Positions 1-6,473 of a stretch of DNA of 7,589 nucleotides are shown piece after piece. This DNA is from an uncultured Aquincola sp. Lineage in GTDB: Bacteria > Pseudomonadota > Gammaproteobacteria > Burkholderiales > Burkholderiaceae. The translations under genes and the position numbers were made by a program. The notes under the pieces are model-generated. The model saw only the letters and a program-made list of their open reading frames with translations, ran no database searches and was not told the DNA's origin. How positions within the stretch are numbered: position 1 is the first letter of the stretch; every line of letters starts with the position of its first letter. The DNA is taken from contig CAKZXL010000881.1 in NCBI GenBank assembly GCA_937883885.1, positions 1 through 7,589 of the forward strand, read 5' to 3'.

Positions 1-1342
1 GCGGGCCGGGTGTGCAGCCGCTGAAGCGGCTGAGCACCTCGCCTTCCTCGTGCATCTGGAAGATGGCGGCCTGCGCCGGTGCCTGGCCGCGCTGACCGGC
101 GTCGCCGGGGTCCACCCGGCGGAGGCCCTGCGCGATCTGCTGGTTGATGACCGCGCGCGAGGGCTTGCGCGCCCGCGGTGCATCGCCCACCTGGATCATC
201 GAGGTGCCGTCCACCGGCGACGGGTTGAAGCCCACGCTGCGCGTGACTTCCGGGTTGAGCAGCTGGATGTACACCGCCAGCCCGGCGCCCAGCGAATGGC
301 CGACGGTGGTGATGTAGGGCTGCGTGGCCGTGCGGCGCTCGTGCAGCAGGTCGCTCAGCGCATGCAGGCGCTGGATGCGGCCGATGATCATGCGGCTGGC
401 CCGCTCGGCCTGCCGGTACTGGTCCCAGACGAAGGGCGTGAACGAGGTGACGCCACGCAGGTTGGACACCCAGCCGCCGCCCCCCACCGTGCCGCGGTAG
501 ACGATGGCGTACTCGAACACCGGCACGCCGTCCACCGGCGCGCGCGGGCGGCGCCACACGTCGATGGCCAGGTCGGGCACGAACAGCGACCAGCCTCGGG
601 CCTGCGCCTCGGCCTGGAACTCGGGCAGGCGCGACCACTGGTATTCGCGCAGGGCTTCATTCACCGGCACGCTGGGCTCGCGCCGGGTGTAGCGGCAGTC
701 TTCGTCGTCGGCGGGCCGGGCATCGACGTACTGGTTGGGCTGCGCATCGCCGCGCTCTTCCAGCGCCAGCTGGCGGGCCAGTTGCGCGTCCTGCCGGGCA
801 TCGAGCGTGGCGCAGTGGCGCGCCAGCAGCTCGGCGCGGCCGGTATCGCCGCTGGCCGCAGCCTCCTGGCGGGCGCGCAGGCCGCACAGCAGCTCGTAGC
901 GCTTCTCATAGGCGCTGACGGTGTCCATGTCGTCGAGCTGGCGCACGAAGGTCTGTGCCCGCACATGGCCCGAGCCGCGCACTTCCTGCCGCAGCGACGG
1001 TGAATCGAAGGCCAGCGCGGTGTAGCTGTCGGGCCGGCCATCCACCGCATACACCTCGGCCGCCAGCGCGGCATAAGGCCAGTAGAAGTCGGCGGCATCA
1101 CGCAGCGCCTGGCCAGTGAGCAGCGGGGCGCGTTCGGTCGGCTGCTGCTGCGGCCCGGCCGCCGGTGGCGCCTCGTCCAGCAACCCGGGGCCGACCGAGG
1201 TGGCAGGCGGTGGCGTGCCGCAGGCGCTGAGCAGGCCTGCCAGCACGGCGGCCCACAGCGCCGCGCGGGCGGGCAGCCGCGCTGGCGCTGCCTTGCCCGC
1301 CTTCCAAGTCGCCACGCGCTCCTGCCCCGGATGCCTGCGCAT
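1..1342 (-). CDS. Lipase class 3-like secreted lipoprotein (partial, C-terminus beyond left edge)
   Basis: Reading leftwards from the ATG at 1342, the frame stays open for 447 codons to the window edge. The start has an AGGAG Shine-Dalgarno 6 nt upstream. Residues 1-41 look like a lipoprotein signal: basic n-region, hydrophobic core at about 28-38, then lipobox LSAC with Cys41 as the lipidated residue. A Pro/Gln-rich linker follows. The hydrolase core shows an oxyanion-side motif VYRGT at 281-285 and a nucleophile elbow GHSLG at 348-352, with Ser350 the predicted nucleophile. The strand ending FNPSP at about 369-373 matches the family's following strand. The catalytic Asp is not clear, and the catalytic His probably lies beyond the edge. 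In class 3 lipases these residues cleave carboxyl esters; the actual substrate is unknown. The roughly 200 residues between lipobox and core are not recognisable to me. An esterase or phospholipase role is equally possible. The gene is divergent from the MscS channel gene. Confidence 0.85.
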   Translation of the reverse strand, partial: MRRHPGQERVATWKAGKAAPARLPARAALWAAVLAGLLSACGTPPPATSVGPGLLDEAPPAAGPQQQPTERAPLLTGQALRDAADFYWPYAALAAEVYAVDGRPDSYTALAFDSPSLRQEVRGSGHVRAQTFVRQLDDMDTVSAYEKRYELLCGLRARQEAAASGDTGRAELLARHCATLDARQDAQLARQLALEERGDAQPNQYVDARPADDEDCRYTRREPSVPVNEALREYQWSRLPEFQAEAQARGWSLFVPDLAIDVWRRPRAPVDGVPVFEYAIVYRGTVGGGGWVSNLRGVTSFTPFVWDQYRQAERASRMIIGRIQRLHALSDLLHERRTATQPYITTVGHSLGAGLAVYIQLLNPEVTRSVGFNPSPVDGTSMIQVGDAPRARKPSRAVINQQIAQGLRRVDPGDAGQRGQAPAQAAIFQMHEEGEVLSRFSGCTPGP

Positions 1343-1348
1343 GCACCG

Positions 1349-1353
1349 CTCCT
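1349..1353 (-). promoter_or_regulatory. Ribosome binding site of the lipase-like lipoprotein gene
   Basis: AGGAG on the minus strand lies 6 nt before the ATG at 1342. It favours that ATG over the in-frame-shifted GTG at 1346 and over the internal GTG at 1315. The latter would shorten the signal peptide by nine residues, and its own purine run sits only about 3 nt away. Confidence 0.6.
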
Positions 1354-1483
1354 GTTGCCAGTCGGCCGCCAGTGTGGGTCAGCCGCGCAAAAGCCGCCTC
1401 CCTACTTCAGCAGAGCGCGGCAGGCCGCTGCGCAGTGCCTGCCCCCGTAACATCCACCGGCCGGGTACGGCATGGCAGGCGGC
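1354..1483. other. Divergent intergenic region between lipoprotein and MscS genes
   Basis: Promoters for both divergent genes must lie here if each is transcribed on its own. The region is GC-rich. I see only weak resemblance to sigma-70 boxes: a TTGCCA at 1355-1360 and a TAACAT at 1448-1453, neither with a good partner at 16-18 bp. No clear operator palindrome was found. Confidence 0.4.
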
Positions 1484-1488
1484 AGGGG
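1484..1488 (+). promoter_or_regulatory. Probable ribosome binding site of the MscS-family gene
   Basis: AGGGG lies 7 nt before the ATG at 1496. It is the best Shine-Dalgarno match among the candidate in-frame starts at 1472, 1496 and 1556. The 1556 start has no recognisable purine run at the right distance, although it would give the most normal signal peptide length. Confidence 0.45.
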
Positions 1489-1495
1489 TGGGCGG

Positions 1496-3196
1496 ATGCG
1501 GTGGGGCCTGGGGCAGCGGGGATGGCAAGGCGGCGGCGGGCTCGTGGCACCGCGCATGCGCGGGCCGGCGCTGCGGTTGGTCGTGCTGCTGCTGTGCGTG
1601 ACCGCCCGGCCCGGCAGCGCGCAGCCCGAGCCGCCCGACGCGGCGGCCACCAGCCCCAGCCTGGCCGCAGCGCCGCCCGCATCGGTCGAACTGCATCACC
1701 GGCTCATCGCCACCCTGCGCGCACCGCTGCTGGGCGACACCCCGGCCGAACGCGCCGAACTGGCCCGCCAGGCCATCGAAACGGTGGCCGCCCAGCCCGG
1801 CCCCGGCACAGTGACGCACGATGCGGCCGGCGAGGCGGTGCGCTTCCAGGTCGATCGCCAGACCGTCTTTTTCCTGCTGCCTGAAGACGTGGGCGGGGCG
1901 CGCCCCGGCGTGCTGCTGGAAGCCGCCACGCGGCAGACCGCGCACCGGCTGCAGGCCGCCGTGGCCGAGGCGCGCGAGATGCGCGACCCGCGGCAGCTGG
2001 CGGTGGCCGCGGCCACCGCGACGGCGGCCACGCTGCTGGCCGCGGCGCTGGCCTGGGCCCTGTTCCGGGCCCGTCGCCGGCTGGTGCAGCGGCTGGACAT
2101 GGCCCTGCACCGCTGGCAGCAACAGCACCCGACCAGCAGCCTGGTGGGCACCTATGGCCGCCATGCCCACGGCGGTGTGCGCTGGCTGGCCACCGCCCTG
2201 GCCTGGGGCGGCGCGCTGCTGCTGGCCGAGCTGTGGGCCACCTTCGTGCTGCGGCAGTTTGCGTACACCCGGCCCTGGGGCGAGCGGGCTTCGCTCTGGC
2301 TGCTGGAGCTGCTGCAGCAGTTCGCGCTGGCCACGGCCGGCGCGGTGCCGGGGCTGCTGACGGCCGCTTCCATCTTTGCGCTGGCCTGGCTGACCACGCG
2401 CGCCCTGAGCCTGCTGCTGCGCCGGGTGGAGGCGGGCGAGCTGCAACTGGCCTGGCTGGACCGCGACACCGCCGGCCCCACGCGCCGCCTGGGCCACCTG
2501 GTGGTGTGGCTGTTTGCGCTGGCCATCGCCTACCCCTACCTGCCCGGCGCGCAGAGCGAATCGTTCAAGGGCGTGACGGTGCTGGCCGGCCTGATGCTGT
2601 CGCTGGGCGCCTCCGGCGCGGTGGGGCAGGCGATGTCGGGGCTGAGCCTGATGTACTCGCGCGCGATGCGGCCGGGCGAGTACGTGAAGATCGGCGAGGT
2701 GGAAGGCACGGTGTCGCACATGGGCCTCTTTGCCACGCAGATCCACACCGGCCTGGGCGAAGCGGTGAGCCTGCCCAATGCGGTGATCGCCGGCCAGCCG
2801 GTGCGCAACTTCTCGCGACTGGTGGGCGATGGGCAGTTCGTGCTGCACACGGCCGTGACCATCGGCTATGCCACGCCCTGGCGGCAGGTGCACCACATGC
2901 TGCTGGAAGCCGCGCGCCGCACCCCCGGCGTGGCCACCGAGCCGCCGCCCTATGTGGTGCAGACCGCGCTGTCGGATTTCTACGTCGAGTACCGCCTGTG
3001 CGCCCAGGCCGACCGCAGCGCCCCACGCCGCCGCGCCGAAGCGATGAACCAGCTGCACGGCCACATCCAGGACGTGTTCAACGAGCACGGCGTGCAGATC
3101 ATGTCGCCGCACTACATGGCCGACACCGCGCAGCCGCAGGTGGTGAAGCCCGGGGAGTGGTTTCCGGTGCGTGCGGGCCAGCCGGACGCGTCCTGA
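1496..3196 (+). CDS. MscS-family mechanosensitive ion channel
   Basis: This is a predicted inner-membrane channel that opens under membrane tension and releases solutes on osmotic downshock. With the start at 1496 it has 566 residues, about twice the length of E. coli MscS. A hydrophobic signal segment at about 26-38 is followed by GSA-Q, a likely signal peptidase site. A periplasmic region runs to about 165. Membrane segments follow at about 168-190, 229-254, 277-300, 330-348 and 357-388. The last is the Gly/Ala-rich pore helix (GASGAVGQAMSG). Directly after it comes the MscS beta-domain signature: RPGEYVKIGEVEGTV at about 392-406 and SLPNAVIAGQPVRNFSR at about 425-441. The alpha/beta C-terminal domain runs to the end. 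Starts at 1472 or 1556 are also possible; 1556 would place the signal peptide right at the N-terminus but lacks a ribosome binding site. The gene stands alone on the plus strand and meets the nuclease gene tail to tail. Family assignment is firm; ion selectivity and threshold are unknown. Confidence 0.93.
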   Translation: MRWGLGQRGWQGGGGLVAPRMRGPALRLVVLLLCVTARPGSAQPEPPDAAATSPSLAAAPPASVELHHRLIATLRAPLLGDTPAERAELARQAIETVAAQPGPGTVTHDAAGEAVRFQVDRQTVFFLLPEDVGGARPGVLLEAATRQTAHRLQAAVAEAREMRDPRQLAVAAATATAATLLAAALAWALFRARRRLVQRLDMALHRWQQQHPTSSLVGTYGRHAHGGVRWLATALAWGGALLLAELWATFVLRQFAYTRPWGERASLWLLELLQQFALATAGAVPGLLTAASIFALAWLTTRALSLLLRRVEAGELQLAWLDRDTAGPTRRLGHLVVWLFALAIAYPYLPGAQSESFKGVTVLAGLMLSLGASGAVGQAMSGLSLMYSRAMRPGEYVKIGEVEGTVSHMGLFATQIHTGLGEAVSLPNAVIAGQPVRNFSRLVGDGQFVLHTAVTIGYATPWRQVHHMLLEAARRTPGVATEPPPYVVQTALSDFYVEYRLCAQADRSAPRRRAEAMNQLHGHIQDVFNEHGVQIMSPHYMADTAQPQVVKPGEWFPVRAGQPDAS

Positions 3197-3204
3197 CGGG
3201 GCTC

Positions 3205-4131
3205 TCAGCCCGCCCGCATCGGCAGCGTGGTGCGGCAGTCCGGGAAGCGGGTGCACCCCCAGAAGGCTGCGCCGCCGCCGCGGGGCTGGCGGTCGATCAT
3301 CTTGATGCCGCAGTTGACGCAGGTCGGCCGCCAGTAGTCGCCTTCCAGCGCCACCGCCAGCAACTCGCTCTGTTGCTCGGGCGTGCGGGTGCGGATGAGG
3401 TCGAGCAGCCGCGCCACGTCCAGCAGGTGAATGCCGTTGTCGCGCGCAAAGGCCACGGCATCGGGCGTGAAGCCCGACGTGGTGGCGAACTGGCCGCGCC
3501 GCACGCTGCGTGCCGCCATCACGCCCCGCAGCTCGCGCACCTTGTCCACGCCCACGCGCTTGCCCCTCCAGTGCTTGCACTGCACCAGGCTCACCGGCTC
3601 GCCGGGTTGGTGGCGCGAATACAGCCAGATGTCCACGCCTTCGTCTGCGCCGTGCGACTGGGAGGTGGTTTCGAAACCGGCCTGCTGGAAAAGGCGCTCG
3701 ACCACCGCTTCGAAGCGACGCCACTCGATGACGTCGAACACCTGTTCGCTCCAGGCGTCCGGTCGCAGCGGGGCGGCGGCCATCACCGGCTCGCGTCGGC
3801 CGGCGGGCAGGTCTGGCGCTGCGTCCAGCAAGGTTTCTGCGCGCGCGGGACGCGCTTTCGCCTGCCGAGGCGCCTCAGGTCCTGGGGATGCCGGCCCGGA
3901 CCCGCGCGCCGCAGAAATGCGCGCCATGCCCCAACCCAGCAACAACAAGGCCGCACCACCCGCCATCATCCAACCGGCGACACTGCGCAAGTGCAGCAGC
4001 GCCTGTACCAGGGGCGAGCGGCCGACGATCAAAGGCAGCACCAGGAACAGCAGGCCAAAAGCAATCAGGCTGATACCCGCTTCCGTTACTTTGCGGGCCT
4101 CGCGCCCACCCTTGTTTCTTTTTTTCGCCAC
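3205..4131 (-). CDS. Membrane-anchored Mrr-type restriction endonuclease-like protein with C-terminal zinc finger
   Basis: The protein has 308 residues. The GTG start at 4131 is chosen because GGAGG lies 8 nt upstream; the longer in-frame GTG at 4158 has no such site. A Lys/Arg-rich N-terminus precedes two membrane helices at about 17-36 and 51-70. An Ala/Pro-rich linker runs to about 115. The Mrr_cat domain (PD-(D/E)xK fold) spans about 128-245: FEAVVERLFQQAGF, then GADEGVDIWL with Asp167, then VQCKHW with Gln184 and Lys186, the expected metal-binding and catalytic set. FATTSGFTPDAVAFA at about 215-229 is also typical of the family. The C-terminus carries a topoisomerase I-type zinc finger with Cys271, Cys274, Cys293 and Cys299. 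Known family members cleave or bind DNA; here the nuclease and DNA-binding domains probably face the cytoplasm. The target is unknown, and no methyltransferase or partner restriction gene is adjacent. It may be defensive or a DNA-maintenance protein. It could share a transcript with the CDF gene 108 bp upstream. Confidence 0.9.
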   Translation of the reverse strand: MAKKRNKGGREARKVTEAGISLIAFGLLFLVLPLIVGRSPLVQALLHLRSVAGWMMAGGAALLLLGWGMARISAARGSGPASPGPEAPRQAKARPARAETLLDAAPDLPAGRREPVMAAAPLRPDAWSEQVFDVIEWRRFEAVVERLFQQAGFETTSQSHGADEGVDIWLYSRHQPGEPVSLVQCKHWRGKRVGVDKVRELRGVMAARSVRRGQFATTSGFTPDAVAFARDNGIHLLDVARLLDLIRTRTPEQQSELLAVALEGDYWRPTCVNCGIKMIDRQPRGGGAAFWGCTRFPDCRTTLPMRAG

Positions 4132-4139
4132 TGAGGCAC

Positions 4140-4144
4140 CCTCC
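4140..4144 (-). promoter_or_regulatory. Ribosome binding site fixing the start of the Mrr-like gene
   Basis: GGAGG on the minus strand lies 8 nt before the GTG at 4131. It overlaps the coding sequence that the longer start at 4158 would imply, so it argues for the shorter, 308-residue protein beginning with a basic VAKKRNK-type N-terminus. Confidence 0.7.
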
Positions 4145-4229
4145 GCATCGGTCTGCACAAGTCGTGAGCCCGAGCTTGCACCGCCCAGCCTGCCCTTGTG
4201 TCGATCGATCAGCAGCTGTCGCCTGGCTT

Positions 4230-4250
4230 CAGCGGCGCCTCACGCCGCTG
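4230..4250 (-). terminator. Stem-loop at the CDF stop codon (possible transcript end)
   Basis: An 8-bp perfect inverted repeat (CAGCGGCG / CGCCGCTG) encloses a 5-nt loop. The TGA stop codon of the CDF gene (4242..4240) lies inside that loop. The stem is entirely G/C-rich, but no run of T follows on the minus strand, so it is not a classical intrinsic terminator. It may instead slow the ribosome, protect the 3' end or assist factor-dependent termination before the nuclease gene. Confidence 0.4.
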
Positions 4251-5154
4251 CAGGGGTGCACAGCCGCGGCTGCACCGACGTCTGCGTGATCATCGGATAG
4301 CGCTCCCGGATCGTCCTGGCGATGTGCGCCGCCGCTTCGGCCACGCGGGCGGCGGGCAGGTTGGGGTCGAATTCGACATCCAGGGTCAGCAGCACCTCGT
4401 CGCGGGCGATGTACATCGACAGCGGGCGGCCGACGGCGCGCACGCCGGGGGTTTGCAGCGCGAACGCACGCACCTGGCGGGCGGTTTCGGGGCGGATGCC
4501 CTCGCCGATCAACAGGCCGCGGGCTTCACGCACCAGCAGCACGGCCACGCCGGCCAGGAGCAGGCCGATGACCACCGAGGCGGCGCCGTCCAGCTCAGGG
4601 ATGTTCCAGCGGTGGCTGGCGTACACCCCGCCGGCCGCCACCAGCAGGCCCAGCAGCGCGGCCGAGTCTTCGGCCAGCACGGTGTAGGTGGTGGGGTCCT
4701 TGCTGGTGGTCACGCTCTGCCAGAAGGGGCCGGGCCGCCGCTCGCGCATGAACTGGCGCAGCGCAATGGAAAAGCTGATGCCCTCGAACACGAAGGCAGC
4801 GCCCAGCACGATGTAGTTCCAGTGCGGGTCGGTCAGCGGCTCGGGGTGGCGGATGTGCTGGATGCCTTCGAACAGCGACACGCCGCCGCCCAGGCCGAAG
4901 ATCAGCACCGCGACGATCAGGCTCCAGAAGAACAGCTCCTTGCCGTGGCCGAAGGGATGTTCTTCGCTGGGCGGACGCTCGCTCAGGTGCGTGCCGATCA
5001 GCAGCAGGATGCCATTGCCGGTGTCCACCGCCGAATGGATGCCTTCGCTCAGCATGGCCGAGCTGCCGGTGATGCCGGCCACGATGAACTTGGTGGTGGC
5101 GATGGCCACGTTGGCGCCGATTGCGCCGTAGATCGCCATCTTCGATTCGGCCAT
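4240..5154 (-). CDS. Cation diffusion facilitator (CDF) family metal transporter
   Basis: The protein has 304 residues, usual for the family. CDF proteins export Zn2+, Mn2+, Fe2+ or similar ions from the cytoplasm in exchange for protons. The ATG at 5154 is chosen because GGGAG lies 8 nt upstream; an in-frame TTG at 5193 would put the start beside a hairpin. Six membrane helices are visible at about 6-27, 32-54, 74-97, 114-132, 159-180 and 190-218. Helix 2 holds the CDF motif SEGIHSAVD with His40 and Asp44. The loop after it has the typical HPFGHG at about 66-71. Helix 5 carries AEDSAALLG: Asp163 aligns with the usual metal Asp, but the His four residues earlier is replaced by Val159, and Glu162 sits next to the Asp. 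The cytoplasmic C-terminal domain (about 220-300) includes the strand LTLDVEFDP. The altered helix-5 site recalls the SLC30A9 (ZnT9)-like branch, so the metal cannot be named. The gene lies downstream of hutI but is separated from it by a hairpin. Confidence 0.95.
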   Translation of the reverse strand: MAESKMAIYGAIGANVAIATTKFIVAGITGSSAMLSEGIHSAVDTGNGILLLIGTHLSERPPSEEHPFGHGKELFFWSLIVAVLIFGLGGGVSLFEGIQHIRHPEPLTDPHWNYIVLGAAFVFEGISFSIALRQFMRERRPGPFWQSVTTSKDPTTYTVLAEDSAALLGLLVAAGGVYASHRWNIPELDGAASVVIGLLLAGVAVLLVREARGLLIGEGIRPETARQVRAFALQTPGVRAVGRPLSMYIARDEVLLTLDVEFDPNLPAARVAEAAAHIARTIRERYPMITQTSVQPRLCTPAAA

Positions 5155-5162
5155 GCCGCCTG

Positions 5163-5167
5163 CTCCC
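5163..5167 (-). promoter_or_regulatory. Ribosome binding site fixing the start of the CDF gene
   Basis: GGGAG on the minus strand lies 8 nt before the ATG at 5154. It supports the 304-residue product, which starts just ahead of the first membrane helix, as expected for CDF proteins, over the TTG 13 codons upstream. Confidence 0.65.
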
Positions 5168-5196
5168 TGCGCTGTGTGCCGCAGGTTTGGCAATCA

Positions 5197-5218
5197 GGGT
5201 GCCGGCAAGCCGGCACCC
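5197..5218 (-). terminator. Perfect palindromic hairpin downstream of hutI (probable end of hut operon)
   Basis: GGGTGCCGGC is followed by two bases and then by its exact reverse complement GCCGGCACCC. It lies 12 bp past the hutI stop codon and before the CDF ribosome binding site. The stem is 10 bp and very GC-rich, so very stable. On the minus strand the following bases are TGATTGCC, not a T-run, so factor-independent termination would be weak. As the sequence is nearly symmetrical, it could act on either strand. A role as an mRNA 3'-end stabiliser or as a protein binding site is also possible. Confidence 0.55.
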
Positions 5219-5230
5219 GGGCGGTGGCCG

Positions 5231-6454
5231 CTACACCGCCGGCAGCCGCAGGTGGCCGCTGTTGAGCACCCGCCAGCACGGGTTGTAGCCCAGCGTGTAG
5301 CACAGGTCGGCCGGTCGGTCGATGTCCCACAGCGCCACGTCGGCTTCGCGGCCGACGGCCAGCAGGCCCACTTCATGCTGCACGCCCAGGGCAGTGGCCG
5401 CATGACGGGTGGCGCCGGCCAGGGCTTCTTCGGGCGTCAGCCGGAACAGGGTGCAGGCCATGTTCAGCGCCGCCAGCATCGACGGCATGGGCGAGGTGCC
5501 CGGGTTGCAGTCGGTGGACACCGCCATCGGCACGCCCGCCTCACGCAGGGCCTGCACCGGCGGCAGCCGGGGTTCGCGCAGAAAGTAGAAGGCGCCCGGC
5601 AGCAGCACGGCCACCGTGCCGGCGGCAGCCATCGCGGCCACGCCTTCGGGGCTGAGGTGTTCCAGGTGGTCGGCCGACAGGCCCTGGTAGCGGGCCACCA
5701 GCGCGGCGCCGCCCTGGTCGCTCAACTGCTCGGCATGCAGCTTCACGCGCAGGCCGCGCGCCTGGGCGGCGCGGAACACCTGCTCGGTTTGCGCGGGGGT
5801 GAAGCCGATACCCTCGCAAAAGGCATCCACCGCATCCACCAGGCCTTCGGCCACCAGCGCGGGCAGCATCTCTTCGCACACCACGCGGATGTAGTCGTCG
5901 GGCCGGCCGGCATATTCGGGCGGCAAGGCATGCGCACCCAGGAACGTGGTGTGCACCCGCACCGGCAGCAGCCGGCCCAGTTGGCGGGCCACGCGCAGCA
6001 TCTTGGCTTCGGTCACGGTGTCCAGGCCGTAGCCGGACTTGATCTCCAGCGTGGTGACGCCTTCGGCCAGCAGGTTGGCCACGCGCCGCCGGCTGGCGGC
6101 GAACAGCGCCTCGGGCGTGGCCGCCCGAGTGGCGCGCATCGTGGACACGATGCCGCCGCCGCGGCGGGCGATGGCTTCGTAGGGCACGCCGTTGAGCCGC
6201 GCCTCGAACTCGTCGCTGCGGTTGCCGGCATACACCGCATGGGTGTGGCAATCGACCAGGCCGGGCGTGGCCCAGCGGCCGCCGCCGTCGTGCTCGCGCT
6301 CGGGCCGCAGGCCGGCGGGCAGTTCGGCCTCGGGGCCCAGCCACACGATGCGGCCGTCGGCCACCGCGATGGCGCCATGCTCGATGGCGCCGTAGGAACT
6401 GCCTTCGGCCATGGTGGCCAGGTGAAGGTGATGCCACAGCGCGTCGCAATGCAT
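5231..6454 (-). CDS. hutI: Imidazolonepropionase
   Basis: This cytosolic enzyme hydrolyses 4-imidazolone-5-propanoate to N-formimino-L-glutamate, the third step of histidine degradation. The protein has 407 residues, matching the family's usual length. It belongs to the amidohydrolase superfamily. Visible metal and active-site residues are: HxH at His70 and His72 in [20 protein letters not shown] at 136-143; His240 followed by Glu242 in VKLHAEQLS; His263 in SADHLEHLS; and Asp315 in [10 protein letters not shown]. His70, His72, His240 and Asp315 are the expected metal ligands. The C-terminal part has the small beta-sandwich strand [11 protein letters not shown] common in these enzymes. The ATG at 6454 has GGAGG 9 nt upstream. 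The gene follows hutU after 19 bp, so the two are co-transcribed. No truncation or missing catalytic residue is seen. Confidence 0.98.
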   Translation of the reverse strand: MHCDALWHHLHLATMAEGSSYGAIEHGAIAVADGRIVWLGPEAELPAGLRPEREHDGGGRWATPGLVDCHTHAVYAGNRSDEFEARLNGVPYEAIARRGGGIVSTMRATRAATPEALFAASRRRVANLLAEGVTTLEIKSGYGLDTVTEAKMLRVARQLGRLLPVRVHTTFLGAHALPPEYAGRPDDYIRVVCEEMLPALVAEGLVDAVDAFCEGIGFTPAQTEQVFRAAQARGLRVKLHAEQLSDQGGAALVARYQGLSADHLEHLSPEGVAAMAAAGTVAVLLPGAFYFLREPRLPPVQALREAGVPMAVSTDCNPGTSPMPSMLAALNMACTLFRLTPEEALAGATRHAATALGVQHEVGLLAVGREADVALWDIDRPADLCYTLGYNPCWRVLNSGHLRLPAV

Positions 6455-6463
6455 GGCGGAAGG

Positions 6464-6468
6464 CCTCC
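6464..6468 (-). promoter_or_regulatory. Ribosome binding site of hutI
   Basis: GGAGG on the minus strand lies inside the 19-bp hutU-hutI gap, 9 nt before the hutI ATG and 5 nt after the hutU stop. This arrangement suits co-transcription and possible translational coupling of the two enzymes. Confidence 0.7.
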
Positions 6469-6473
6469 GGTGG

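Noticed and set aside
15..32. Inverted repeat CAGCCGCT / AGCGGCTG with a two-base loop
   Set aside because: It lies inside the lipoprotein coding sequence, and both arms are ordinary codons in its frame; no sign of a regulatory role.
50..1003. Plus-strand open frame of 317 codons opposite the lipoprotein gene
   Set aside because: The opposite strand has a start with a ribosome binding site, a lipobox and lipase motifs in one uninterrupted frame. The plus-strand product has no recognisable feature.
1355..1453. Possible sigma-70 elements (TTGCCA at 1355-1360, TAACAT at 1448-1453)
   Set aside because: Neither has a matching partner box at 16-18 bp. In such GC-rich DNA the matches are too weak to call a promoter.
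1379..3724. Very long open frame on the minus strand (about 781 codons) opposite the MscS gene and overlapping the nuclease gene in another frame
   Set aside because: It is antisense to a clear MscS protein and out of frame with a clear nuclease. The translation is a low-complexity mix rich in Ala, Gly, Arg, His and Gln with no family motif, as expected where high GC content removes stop codons.
2233..4134. Long plus-strand open frame (about 633 codons) spanning the end of the MscS gene and the antisense of the nuclease gene
   Set aside because: It is an alternative-frame shadow of two genes with well-conserved motifs in their own frames; its composition is Arg/Ala/Pro-rich without domains.
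3205..5193. Idea of a defence island made of nuclease, CDF transporter and hut genes
   Set aside because: The CDF and hut genes are ordinary metabolic and transport genes, codon use is uniform, and no mobile element or second defence gene is present.
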